Assembly (NCBI GenBank): GCA_964405465.1
Contig: CAYONZ010000066.1
Location: forward strand, 1 to 17,857
Reading direction: 5' to 3'
Length of the DNA stretch: 17,857 nucleotides
From: CAYONZ01 sp964405465
GTDB taxonomy: Bacteria > Bdellovibrionota > Bdellovibrionia > Bdellovibrionales > JAMPXM01
In this document: positions 7,955 to 15,780 of the stretch, piece after piece
How positions within the stretch are numbered: position 1 is the stretch's first letter
Layout of the letters: each line of letters starts with the position of its first letter
Notes under the pieces: model-generated
What the model saw: the letters and a program-made list of their open reading frames with translations, nothing else
What the model was told of the DNA's origin: nothing
Databases searched by the model: none
Translations under genes and position numbers: made by a program

Positions 7955-8500
7955 TTATGAAATTAGCTCAGCGCTTGCTTCGGTGCTTTCTCGTTGTGTG
8001 AGTTTGTCAAACCATTGAAAAATCGGAAACAAAATAAATGCAGGGATGGTCGTGAGTAGGGCCTGTCCCAACCAAGTCGCAATCTGCGGTGAGCGCATTG
8101 GGTCTGCCTCGAAGCTCAGTGAAAGTATGCAGTGTAATGCATTAAAGAGTAGGCTCGCTCCACTGCAAGCGAGCATGAAGTAAGTGCTTCCCGACCAATA
8201 GATACGTCGCTTAAAAAAACGGGTAAACAAGCCGATCGACATAATCAATAAAATGAGGATTCCATCTGGAATCAATGTCAGTGTCGACAAGACCCAAAAG
8301 CAAAGATAGATGAACCAAAAAAGAGGAATGATCTGATTGTATAATGCAAAATACACCAGAACTGGTATCCACATATTTGGAGCGGGCCAATATCCAAAGA
8401 CTTGCAGCCAAAAAGATGTTTGCATGGTGGAGAGTAAAATAAGTGCCGCCAAGAACAAGGTGAATTGAAATAGCCTAAGCCAAATCTGCTTAACTGTCAC
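7955..8500 (-). CDS. mreD: MreD, rod-shape-determining membrane protein
   Basis: The 181-residue, very hydrophobic protein has about five membrane helices and lies exactly where mreD belongs, between mreC and mrdA. Recognition rests on position, size and topology plus the pattern 'FGYWPAPNMWIPVLVYFALY', since MreD diverges quickly. MreD is a small integral membrane component of the elongation machinery and partners MreC. The start is GTG at 8500, overlapping the mreC stop as GTGA, with an AGGAG ribosome site eight bases upstream inside mreC, which indicates translational coupling. The stop is 18 bp before mrdA. Confidence 0.9.
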   Translation of the reverse strand: MTVKQIWLRLFQFTLFLAALILLSTMQTSFWLQVFGYWPAPNMWIPVLVYFALYNQIIPLFWFIYLCFWVLSTLTLIPDGILILLIMSIGLFTRFFKRRIYWSGSTYFMLACSGASLLFNALHCILSLSFEADPMRSPQIATWLGQALLTTIPAFILFPIFQWFDKLTQRESTEASAELIS

Positions 8501-9468
8501 AGACTATTCTCCTGCGGCTTCGTATTGAGAATTGTATTTGGCTTGGGTGGGTTTTCTTTTTCAACAAGTGGAGGGCCAAATTCACTGTCGTCAAAAACTT
8601 CAGAGAAGTCTTCATTTTTAGAATTTGTAACTAAGAAGACTTCCTCTAGATTTGCAGGGTTAACAACTGGCGATACTTCTGCTTCTAAGCTGATTCCGGT
8701 TCCGGCCTTCTTGATAGAAGTAATTCTTCCAATCGGAAATCCCTTCGGAAAAATTCCTTGATGAGGGATTATGCCCTGAAGTCCGCCGGTCACAATCATG
8801 TCGCCAACGGTAACGTCATCAGCTCTTTCAATGTAGCGAAAGCGACAGAGGCTGTCTCGGTTGGCAAGGCTTCCGCCTTTTCCTGAAATCACCCCACGGG
8901 CTCTGGTGCGTTGAACGATACCATCGATGGCTGCAGCACGATCAGTGAGTACCAATACTTGCGATGAGTACAATCCCGGGCGGAATACATATCCGACTAC
9001 ACCCTCGATGGTAATCACGGCCTGCAATTTTTTAACTCCATCCGAAACACCGCGATTGATTCGAATAAGGTACCGATCTGGAGAAATATCACGTGCGATA
9101 ACTTTCGCCGCCATCAATTCCATCGAAGTCGAATCTTTAAACTTCAAAAGCTGGTTGAGGCGCTGATTTTCAAGCTTAAGTTCTGTAAATTCACCGAGCT
9201 TGGTTTTGAATTCCTCGTTTTCTTTTTGGAGATTCAAGTTGGTTCGTTTGATTCCTAAAAGATTGACGTACATCGAAGTGGTACCGCGCACACCACTTGT
9301 AAAGGAAGAATAACCATTTTGAAATCCGCCCACGACAAAATAAAAAGGCTTTTTATACCAGGGTTCTTCTCCGGGACTGCGTTGCATATTGAGGGAAACA
9401 ATTGGCAACGCTGCCAAAATAAACAAAACGAGTAAGGCCTTTCGTAGATCAAAGTTAAAAAAACCCAA
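8497..9468 (-). CDS. mreC: MreC, periplasmic rod-shape-determining scaffold
   Basis: From TTG 9468 the product has 323 residues. A membrane anchor covers about residues 9-28 ('ALLVLFILAALPIVSLNMQ'). A coiled coil covers about 64-105 (heptad-like Leu/Lys/Glu, 'KENEEFKTKLGEFTELKLEN'). The beta-rich MreC core follows, with 'VIARDISPDRYLIRINRG', 'GVVGYVFRPG' and 'VTGGLQGIIPHQGIFPKGFPIG'. MreC links the cytoplasmic machinery to PBP2 in the periplasm. The C-terminal tail (about 280-323) is acidic/Pro-rich and longer than the core needs. I prefer TTG 9468 because CAGGAG lies six bases upstream; an in-frame TTG at 9492, which would add 8 residues, has no ribosome site. It is the first gene of the operon, with no mreB before it. 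Confidence 0.93.
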   Translation of the reverse strand: MGFFNFDLRKALLVLFILAALPIVSLNMQRSPGEEPWYKKPFYFVVGGFQNGYSSFTSGVRGTTSMYVNLLGIKRTNLNLQKENEEFKTKLGEFTELKLENQRLNQLLKFKDSTSMELMAAKVIARDISPDRYLIRINRGVSDGVKKLQAVITIEGVVGYVFRPGLYSSQVLVLTDRAAAIDGIVQRTRARGVISGKGGSLANRDSLCRFRYIERADDVTVGDMIVTGGLQGIIPHQGIFPKGFPIGRITSIKKAGTGISLEAEVSPVVNPANLEEVFLVTNSKNEDFSEVFDDSEFGPPLVEKENPPKPNTILNTKPQENSL

Positions 9469-9525
9469 TGTCGACTCCTGATGCTTGATCAAATAAACGC
9501 TGCGGGGTCACAGCGTGACATTACA

Positions 9526-9582
9526 TTCCCAATATTACTGATGTTCCCAATGTATTTAAAAAATTCATATTTAATATTAAAT
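9526..9582. promoter_or_regulatory. Candidate operator cluster in the mreC / parvulin divergent region
   Basis: The sequence shows a direct repeat of TTCCCAAT at 9526-9533 and 9544-9551 (18 bp start to start) and a perfect 14-bp palindrome ATTTAATATTAAAT at 9569-9582, inside an AT-rich block (9552-9590). GTCAC/GTGAC arms around a 3-bp centre lie at 9507-9519. A GCAGTTTTGT repeat occurs at 9604-9613 and 9679-9688. No factor can be named. Confidence 0.35.
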
Positions 9583-9770
9583 CATCAATTCCGTTCATCT
9601 CTTGCAGTTTTGTGTGCTCATTAAAAGCTCGACTTTCGCGACCATTTCTGTTGCGATCTAATCGTGTCACATCATAACGCAGTTTTGTATCGATAACTTT
9701 CGAATATCATCCAACAAAACTACTTGAAATAGAACATAAAAATGGTTGAAATGTTCACTCGGAGGGATTC

Positions 9771-11348
9771 ATGTACAATCTGAAAGTTAAAACATCGAAG
9801 TGGCTTGAGAATTTGAATATTGATCGGCAATTGCAGCGGCGGGTGTTAACTGCAGTTATTTTTGGAGCGATTGTGTTTGTGTTTGTGGTTTGGGAAATCC
9901 AGCCGCGACGTGATTTCGGGCCATCAGGTGTTGCTGCACAGGTAGATGGACGTGTGATTTCTTCAGCAGATGTCATCGCGGCAACTGAAAATATGGCTGG
10001 AGATCGACGTCAGGATCAGAGCGAATCAGGCCGTCGCAAGTTGACACAACAAGCGCTGCAGGCATTGATTCAGCAGGAAATTCTTTATAAAAATGGAACA
10101 ACCGAAGGATTCGGGGTCGCGAATCAAGCCGTGGCAGATATCATTATCAAAGCACCCGTTTTTGTTGAGAACGGTGTATTCAAACGCGAGCGTTATAAGG
10201 CTTTTTTAGAAGCGCGACATAAAACAGCAAATGAGCTTGAAGAAGAATTACGCAAAGGTGAGGTTGAACGCAAAGTACAGAGGTTTTTTGCGACCGTTTT
10301 GCAGCCCAATCCTCTTGAGGTGACGGTGCAGTTGGATTTGAAGAAGATCAAAGCGAACCTTGAATTTGCAAAGCTTGATGTTGATAAAATGGTGGCTGAG
10401 TCTCAGATTTCTGATTCCGATGCGTCCGTGTATCTTAAAGGGGCTGATTCAGCATCGCGTATTAAAAGCTATTATGACACTCATCGCGAGGAGTTCAATA
10501 CTGGTGAAAAAGTAAAAGCCCGCCACATTCTTTTTGCCACCAAAGAGGGTGACATGGCTTCTGAAAAAGCGGCGCTTACAAAAGCCAACGAAGTCTTGGC
10601 CCAGTTAAAAAATAAAGGAGATTTCGCAAAATTAGCCAAGCAGCACAGCGATGACCCAGGGTCAAAAAACAATGGCGGAGAATTGGGCTTTTTTGAACGT
10701 GGAAGCATGGTACCTGAATTTGAAAAAGCAGCATTTGCAGCTAAACCTATGGAAGTTAGTGGGCCAGTCAAAACTAAGTTTGGAATTCACCTTATTCAAG
10801 TTCTAGATAAGGTTGCTGCAAAATCAATAGATGCTAAAGGAGCTGAAGCCACTATTGCAAAGAAGTTGATCGCAAAAGAGAGATCTCAAAAGGTTTATGC
10901 CGAGCTGGAGAGCGCAGCAAAAGCTGGAGATCTTAAGGCGATTGAGACACACCTTGAAAAACAGAAAGTAAAGTGGGAAGAGACCGGTGCTTTTAGTATA
11001 GACTCAGAGTACATTCCCAAAGTTGGTGCCAATGAAGAGCTTGCAAAAATTGGTTTTCAATTGAGCGCGCAGAATCCGATTTATAAAGGGGTTGTTCGCG
11101 AGGGAGCTATGGCCTATGTCCTAAAGTATAAGCCCGTGACTGAAGCGAAATCAGAAAAGAACAAAAAAGATATCTTGGCAGGTTTAGATTTCGATAATCC
11201 AGAAATGGTGAAACTCTATCTTGCGAATCAAGTGATGCAAGAAACATTTGGGCGTTGGCAGAAGTCTTTAATTGCAAAAGCTAAAATCAAAGTCGGATCG
11301 CAGTTCTCAGGGGAATCTGGGGCGTCTGAAGGTCCAGGAGATTTTTAA
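9771..11348 (+). CDS. Membrane-anchored PpiD/SurA-type parvulin peptidyl-prolyl isomerase
   Basis: The 525-residue protein has a short basic cytoplasmic N-terminus, one membrane anchor (about residues 25-43, 'VLTAVIFGAIVFVFVVWEI') and a SurA_N-like helical region (about 52-240, including 'AAQVDGRVISSADV'). A single parvulin (PPIC) domain follows at about 247-347: 'VKARHILFATKEG', 'FAKLAKQHSDDPGSKNNGGELGFFERGSMVPEFEKAAF' and 'FGIHLIQVLDK'. A C-terminal helical region (about 350-500) and a Gly/Ser/Glu tail end the protein. This order matches PpiD, which folds secreted and outer-membrane proteins at the periplasmic face, though it is about 100 residues shorter than the E. coli protein. ATG 9771 has a GGAGG ribosome site at 9761-9765. 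It is transcribed away from the mre operon and precedes the exported protease, a plausible client. Confidence 0.9.
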   Translation: MYNLKVKTSKWLENLNIDRQLQRRVLTAVIFGAIVFVFVVWEIQPRRDFGPSGVAAQVDGRVISSADVIAATENMAGDRRQDQSESGRRKLTQQALQALIQQEILYKNGTTEGFGVANQAVADIIIKAPVFVENGVFKRERYKAFLEARHKTANELEEELRKGEVERKVQRFFATVLQPNPLEVTVQLDLKKIKANLEFAKLDVDKMVAESQISDSDASVYLKGADSASRIKSYYDTHREEFNTGEKVKARHILFATKEGDMASEKAALTKANEVLAQLKNKGDFAKLAKQHSDDPGSKNNGGELGFFERGSMVPEFEKAAFAAKPMEVSGPVKTKFGIHLIQVLDKVAAKSIDAKGAEATIAKKLIAKERSQKVYAELESAAKAGDLKAIETHLEKQKVKWEETGAFSIDSEYIPKVGANEELAKIGFQLSAQNPIYKGVVREGAMAYVLKYKPVTEAKSEKNKKDILAGLDFDNPEMVKLYLANQVMQETFGRWQKSLIAKAKIKVGSQFSGESGASEGPGDF

Positions 11349-11384
11349 AACACTTCGAATAGAATAGTCCACATGCTTGATGGT

Positions 11385-11417
11385 CTCAGAGTGAAACATT
11401 CCCTGTCTCACTCTGAG
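11385..11417 (+). terminator. Perfect 10-bp stem-loop downstream of the parvulin gene
   Basis: CTCAGAGTGA (11385-11394) and TCACTCTGAG (11408-11417) form a perfect stem with a 13-base loop 36 bp after the stop. No T-run follows directly, so it is not a textbook terminator. It could stabilise the mRNA 3' end or act with the small hairpin downstream. Confidence 0.5.
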
Positions 11418-11428
11418 CGAGAAATGTG

Positions 11429-11447
11429 AAACTTGCATAAGTTTTTT
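11429..11447 (+). terminator. Short stem-loop with T-run after the parvulin gene
   Basis: AAACTT (11429-11434) and AAGTTT (11439-11444) pair around a GCAT loop, and the T-run extends to 11447. The stem is short and A/T-rich, so this is a weak intrinsic terminator that may act together with the stronger hairpin at 11385-11417. Confidence 0.4.
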
Positions 11448-11513
11448 GCAGAACCTCAACTCTAGTCCAGTCTAGTCCGATAAAACCCATGTTGATTACA
11501 AGGGGGACGTGGC

Positions 11514-13421
11514 GTGGGTTTTCTGAGGCGGTCATCTCGGTTCGATATTGCGCTCGATCGAAAGTTATTCATTTTTCAGATGTTTTTTGGAATTCTCGCA
11601 CTAAGTCTCACTCCCGCCGCTTGGGGGCAGGACTTTGTGCCAGGTGAAGTTCTCGTGAAACTTAAGGGCAAGGCATCGAGCCTGAATGCCAATGCTTTCA
11701 TCGGTAAAGCCGTGAGTGAAAAGGGCATGACTCTAAAAGGATCTTGGAGCGGGCTCAACATGCATCAGTTTACATTGAAACCCGGAGACGATGTGACGGC
11801 AGCCATAAGGCAGCTAAAAGCCGATCCCGCCGTGGAATATGCTGAGCCAAATTACTATTTAAAAATGCAGAGTTCAGGTTCGCCAGAGGGGCCTTTGCTT
11901 GACCAGGCCGGCTTCGAGGCCGCTGCAGCTGCGGCCGCAAGTGTTTCAGCGAGTTCGATGACAGGTGCTTCTATTGGGCTCACACAGGCCTGGGCTGCAG
12001 AGACCCCTGGCCTCACGCCGAGCGTGGTTGCGGTTATTGATACGGGAATTGATCTGAATCATGCTGTGTTTGTAAATAGCGGCGCGCTGTGGACCAATAC
12101 TGGAGAAATAGCCGGAAACGGAATAGATGACGATCACAACGGCTATATAGATGACGTCCACGGATATAATTTTGTTTCAAATAATGGCACTCCCACAGAT
12201 GACAACGGCCATGGCACGCATGTCTCTGGAATCATTTTAGGTACCACTCAAGATATTTCAAATGTTTCGAGTATTGGTGCTGCAAAAATTCGAATCATGC
12301 CACTGAAATTTTTAGATTCAAGCGGTTCCGGTTCCACTTCAGATGCGATTCGAGCAATTTATTACGCGATCAATAACGGCGCAAAGGTTCTTAACAATTC
12401 ATGGGGTGGCGGTGGGTATAGCAGTGCGCTTCTCGACGCGATCACCTACGCCTACAACGCCAAAGCCACATTCGTTGCAGCTGCCGGAAATGCTTCTAAT
12501 AATAATGATGCAAGCCCAACTTATCCAGCAAATTATTCGGTTCCAAATTTAATGTCGATCGCAGCGACCACCGATGCCGATGTCTTAGCTAGCTTTTCAA
12601 ATTATGGAGCGTCATCTGTGCATCTTGCTTCTCCTGGTGTCGCGATTCTCAGTACCTACGCTGGGGGATCTTACGCCTATCTTTCTGGCACAAGTATGGC
12701 CACTCCATTTGTTTCGGGAGTGGCAGCTTTGATGGTTCGTGAGTCGCCATCAATGAATGGGTATCAGGTGAAAAATCTTATTTTTGGCGGTTCAGACAGT
12801 GTGTCAGGTTTAACTGGTAAAGTGTCGACGCATTCTCGTCTGGATGTGCTTAATGCTGTGGTGTCGTCAAAATCAACTTCAGTAGATTCAACGCAGCCGT
12901 CATATTCCTCGGCAGGGGCGCGGGATCCGGCTTCTGAAGACGGTGCAAAAATGGCTGGCTGTGGAACTGTCAGTAACGAGGTTATTCAAGAGATGAGTGA
13001 CGAAAGTGGAGGGCGTGGTCCTTCTGGATTGACGTTTTTTTTATTAGGAGCAGTGGTGCTTGCTCCTATAATTACGGTGCAGATAATGAAGGCACGTAAC
13101 GGTCGTAATCGTCGGCAGTTCGAGCGATACGAAATCGATTCTCAGGTTCGCTTCAAAATGGGTGATCGTCAGCTCTCTGGGCAGGTGAGCTCCATCTCCA
13201 TGGGAGGTCTCCAGCTCAATACCGACGAAATGCTTGAAAAGGGTGGGGTCGTCAAAATGTCGATCGAGAGCCCTGATGGAACAAGTCAAATTGAGGTGCA
13301 AGGCCGGGTCGTGTGGACAGACACCGACACCAGAAAATCATATGGTGTGCAATTCGAGCAGGCCGAAAAGACGGTGCTGCAGTCGATCGCAGGTTGGACG
13401 CAGAATTTGATTAAGAACTAG
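11514..13421 (+). CDS. Exported subtilisin-like (S8) serine protease fused via a transmembrane helix to a PilZ domain
   Basis: The 635-residue protein begins with a Sec-type signal region (hydrophobic core about residues 18-36, possible cleavage near 'AAWGQ'). A propeptide/inhibitor-like segment follows at about 41-117 ('FVPGEVLVKLKG' to 'VEYAEPNY'), then an Ala/Ser linker (134-149). The S8 catalytic domain (about 155-450) has D176 in 'VIDTGID', H233 in 'NGHGTHVSG', oxyanion N326 in 'AAGN' and S394 in 'GTSMATP'. 'NGIDDDHNGYIDD' (202-214) looks Ca-binding. A membrane helix (about 505-525) is followed by basic 'KARNGRNRR', which predicts a cytoplasmic C-terminus. Residues 531-620 form a PilZ domain with the c-di-GMP motif R534xxxR538; the DxSxxG motif reads S560-I-S-M-G-G565, so Ser replaces Asp. 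The protease would face the periplasm and PilZ the cytosol. The GTG start has AGGGGG seven bases upstream. Confidence 0.92.
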   Translation: MGFLRRSSRFDIALDRKLFIFQMFFGILALSLTPAAWGQDFVPGEVLVKLKGKASSLNANAFIGKAVSEKGMTLKGSWSGLNMHQFTLKPGDDVTAAIRQLKADPAVEYAEPNYYLKMQSSGSPEGPLLDQAGFEAAAAAAASVSASSMTGASIGLTQAWAAETPGLTPSVVAVIDTGIDLNHAVFVNSGALWTNTGEIAGNGIDDDHNGYIDDVHGYNFVSNNGTPTDDNGHGTHVSGIILGTTQDISNVSSIGAAKIRIMPLKFLDSSGSGSTSDAIRAIYYAINNGAKVLNNSWGGGGYSSALLDAITYAYNAKATFVAAAGNASNNNDASPTYPANYSVPNLMSIAATTDADVLASFSNYGASSVHLASPGVAILSTYAGGSYAYLSGTSMATPFVSGVAALMVRESPSMNGYQVKNLIFGGSDSVSGLTGKVSTHSRLDVLNAVVSSKSTSVDSTQPSYSSAGARDPASEDGAKMAGCGTVSNEVIQEMSDESGGRGPSGLTFFLLGAVVLAPIITVQIMKARNGRNRRQFERYEIDSQVRFKMGDRQLSGQVSSISMGGLQLNTDEMLEKGGVVKMSIESPDGTSQIEVQGRVVWTDTDTRKSYGVQFEQAEKTVLQSIAGWTQNLIKN

Positions 13422-13433
13422 CGAGAATTTGCA

Positions 13434-13463
13434 TTGCGTTCGCGATTTCATCGCCTCTAGAAT
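13434..13463 (+). promoter_or_regulatory. Candidate promoter for the copper ATPase operon
   Basis: TTGCGT (13434-13439), an 18-bp spacer and TAGAAT (13458-13463) form a plausible sigma-70 promoter. The predicted start near 13470 lies inside the left arm of the upstream gene's terminator hairpin, about 30 bases before the ATPase ATG. Confidence 0.45.
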
Positions 13464-13464
13464 G

Positions 13465-13494
13465 AATCCCAACATGAACAGTGTTGGGATTTTT
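13465..13494 (+). terminator. Rho-independent terminator of the protease-PilZ gene
   Basis: AATCCCAACA (13465-13474) and TGTTGGGATT (13482-13491) form a perfect 10-bp stem with a 7-base loop, ending in a five-T run (13490-13494). The hairpin ends only 4 bp before the ATPase start codon and includes its likely ribosome site (GGGA, 13486-13489). Confidence 0.75.
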
Positions 13495-13498
13495 ATTT

Positions 13499-15769
13499 AT
13501 GGGAAAAGCAAAATTTCAAAAATCTGAGTTTCATATAAGCGGTATGAGTTGCGCGGCTTGTGTGAATCGTGTCGAGCGCAAGTTGAAGTCCAATAGCTTT
13601 GTGCAGTCTGCTCAAGTTTTGCTGCCAACAGAAACTGCGACCGTAATCTATGAGGCTGAACACCTGAATGAGCAGCAAATTATTCAGCTCATTCATGATT
13701 CCGGCTATGAAGGAGAGTTGGTCCAAGCAAATCAAGAAGAAGTGGACGACTCAAAGATGACCGGGGTGTTGTTGGCGAAAATCATTGTTTCTTTAACTGT
13801 AGCCGTTGCCTTTATGATTTTTGGGATGACCGGAGATCTGCCGGGACAATTGCAGCTATTGATTGTTCTGCCGATACAATTTTATTGTGGATATGATTTT
13901 CTCAAAGGCATGGTGCGAAGTTTCTATTTTAGAAATCTCAACATGGACACCCTTGTTGGTATCGGCACACTCTCTGCATTTTTGTATAGTACTTTTGTGG
14001 TGATGCGTTCCTATTTACCTTTAGGTGAGGGGCTTTCGGACTCTGCTCCAGGCGTGGCGACACGTGGGCATATGGTCCATTCGACAGGACCGTCAGTCTA
14101 CTTTGAGACTGTGGCCTTTTTAATTGGTTTCATTTTGTTGGGCCGTTATCTTGAGGCCCGCGCAAAGCGCCGCACGGGTTCGGCTCTCAATCAGCTTTTA
14201 CATTTAGCTCCGCAGACAGCGAGGGTAAAACGACATGACACCTGGTCTGATTTGCCGGTCGCAGAGATCCTTGAACAAGATGTCATTCAAGTGGCAACTG
14301 GCGAACGGTTTCCGGTTGATGGCGAGGTGATACTGGGCCAGGGGTCGGTAGATGAATCCATGTTAACAGGCGAGAATATGCCAGTCTTAAAAACGGTGTC
14401 CTCTCAGGTGTTTTCTGGCACAGTTAACCTTGAAGGTGCATTGGAGTTCCGTGCGACCAAAGTGGGCGAACAAACTTTGTTGGCACAAATCGCTTCGATG
14501 GTGAAGTCTGCGCAAAGTTCCAAGGCTCCAATTCAGAAACTTGCCGATCGAGTTTCAGCAGTGTTTGTTCCGATTATTTTGGTCTTGGCCGTGCTCACTT
14601 TTTTGATTTGGTATTTTGCTCTTGGTCACAACTTTGAGATGTCATTTCTTTATGGCCTTTCTGTTGTCGTGATTTCTTGTCCCTGTGCTCTGGGGCTTGC
14701 CACTCCTTCTGCAGTCGTCGTGGGAGTAGGGCGGGCCGCAACTCATGGCCTCTTGGTACGAGATGCTGAGGCTTTACAATTGCTAGAGAAAGTATCCGTC
14801 ATAGCTTTTGACAAAACCGGAACTCTAACTCGTGGGCGTCCAGAAGTGACAAAATTTATTCTGGCGTCTGGTGTCCAGGAGCGTGATGTCTTAGAGAAAG
14901 TATTGGTGCTTGAACAGAGCAGCAGGCATCCGTTGGCTCAAGCTATTTCTCGATATTGCGAAGATCGTGGGGCAGCTAGTTCATGCTCTGTCGATCAGGC
15001 GCAGACCTCCGCAGGATTGGGGTTGCAAGGGGTTGTTGATGGTCATTTGGTCATGATCGGATCTGAGAAGTATCTGTCTGATCAGGGAGTTGTCGTTTCG
15101 ACAATCACAACGACAGAAGCTGCAGCGCAAACTTTGGTTTTTGCTGCGATAGATCGGGTATATGTCGGAGTTTTTTCTATTGAAGACGAACTCAAGCCAG
15201 AAGCAAATTCAGTCATTTCAGATTTTGAACAACGTCATATAGAAACTCACATGATTTCGGGAGATCGTGACTCGGTGGCACAGAGTCTCGGCAGAAAGAT
15301 CAAAATTTCCAAAGTCTGGTCTGAAGTATTGCCGCAAGATAAAGCCGAAATTATTCAAAAGTTGAAAGCGCAAAAGTCGGAATCAAATTCTCAAAAAAGC
15401 CAAAGAGAGAGTTCCCGTATTGTAGCGATGGTGGGTGACGGCATCAACGATGCTCCGGCTTTAACTAGTGCAGATGTTAGTTTTGCGATGGGTTCGGGTA
15501 GCGATATCGCAATTAAATCTGCGTCAGTCACGATCTTGAATGGAAATCTTCAATCGATTTTGACCGCGATTGATATTTCAGGCAAAACCATGCGTACAAT
15601 TCGCGAGAATCTTTTTTTCTCTTTTATTTATAATTTACTTGCCATACCCGTGGCCGCTGGATTTTTTTGGTCATGGGGACTTCAGCTCTCTCCGATGCTG
15701 GCGGGCTTGGCTATGACCATGAGTTCAATTACTGTTGTTTCAAATAGTTTACGCCTTCGTTGGCGTTAA
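13499..15769 (+). CDS. copA: Cu(I)-exporting P1B-type ATPase
   Basis: From ATG 13499 the product has 756 residues. One N-terminal heavy-metal-associated domain carries 'GMSCAAC' with C18 and C21. Membrane helices follow, then the actuator loop with 'LTGE' (289-292). The intramembrane CPC motif is at 394-396 ('VISCPCALGLATPSA'). The phosphorylated Asp is D438 in 'DKTGTLT', the HP motif is at 477-478 and 'GDGINDAPAL' begins at 646. 'FIYN' in the seventh helix and 'MTMSSI' in the eighth match Cu(I)-coordinating positions. It pumps Cu(I) out of the cytoplasm using ATP. A Ser/Gln/Lys-rich insert (about 624-640) before the hinge is unusual. An in-frame GTG 18 bases upstream lies in the terminator hairpin, so the ATG is preferred. 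The TSUP permease follows 11 bp later. Confidence 0.96.
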   Translation: MGKAKFQKSEFHISGMSCAACVNRVERKLKSNSFVQSAQVLLPTETATVIYEAEHLNEQQIIQLIHDSGYEGELVQANQEEVDDSKMTGVLLAKIIVSLTVAVAFMIFGMTGDLPGQLQLLIVLPIQFYCGYDFLKGMVRSFYFRNLNMDTLVGIGTLSAFLYSTFVVMRSYLPLGEGLSDSAPGVATRGHMVHSTGPSVYFETVAFLIGFILLGRYLEARAKRRTGSALNQLLHLAPQTARVKRHDTWSDLPVAEILEQDVIQVATGERFPVDGEVILGQGSVDESMLTGENMPVLKTVSSQVFSGTVNLEGALEFRATKVGEQTLLAQIASMVKSAQSSKAPIQKLADRVSAVFVPIILVLAVLTFLIWYFALGHNFEMSFLYGLSVVVISCPCALGLATPSAVVVGVGRAATHGLLVRDAEALQLLEKVSVIAFDKTGTLTRGRPEVTKFILASGVQERDVLEKVLVLEQSSRHPLAQAISRYCEDRGAASSCSVDQAQTSAGLGLQGVVDGHLVMIGSEKYLSDQGVVVSTITTTEAAAQTLVFAAIDRVYVGVFSIEDELKPEANSVISDFEQRHIETHMISGDRDSVAQSLGRKIKISKVWSEVLPQDKAEIIQKLKAQKSESNSQKSQRESSRIVAMVGDGINDAPALTSADVSFAMGSGSDIAIKSASVTILNGNLQSILTAIDISGKTMRTIRENLFFSFIYNLLAIPVAAGFFWSWGLQLSPMLAGLAMTMSSITVVSNSLRLRWR

Positions 15770-15780
15770 AGGGAGAATCG

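Noticed and set aside
10481..10771. Minus-strand open frame inside the parvulin gene
   Set aside because: It is antisense to the conserved PPIC domain and its protein shows no recognisable fold.
11912..11940. GC-rich inverted repeat (GGCCGC/GCGGCC) within the protease gene
   Set aside because: It encodes the Ala-rich linker between propeptide and protease domain; GCN alanine codons produce such symmetry by themselves.
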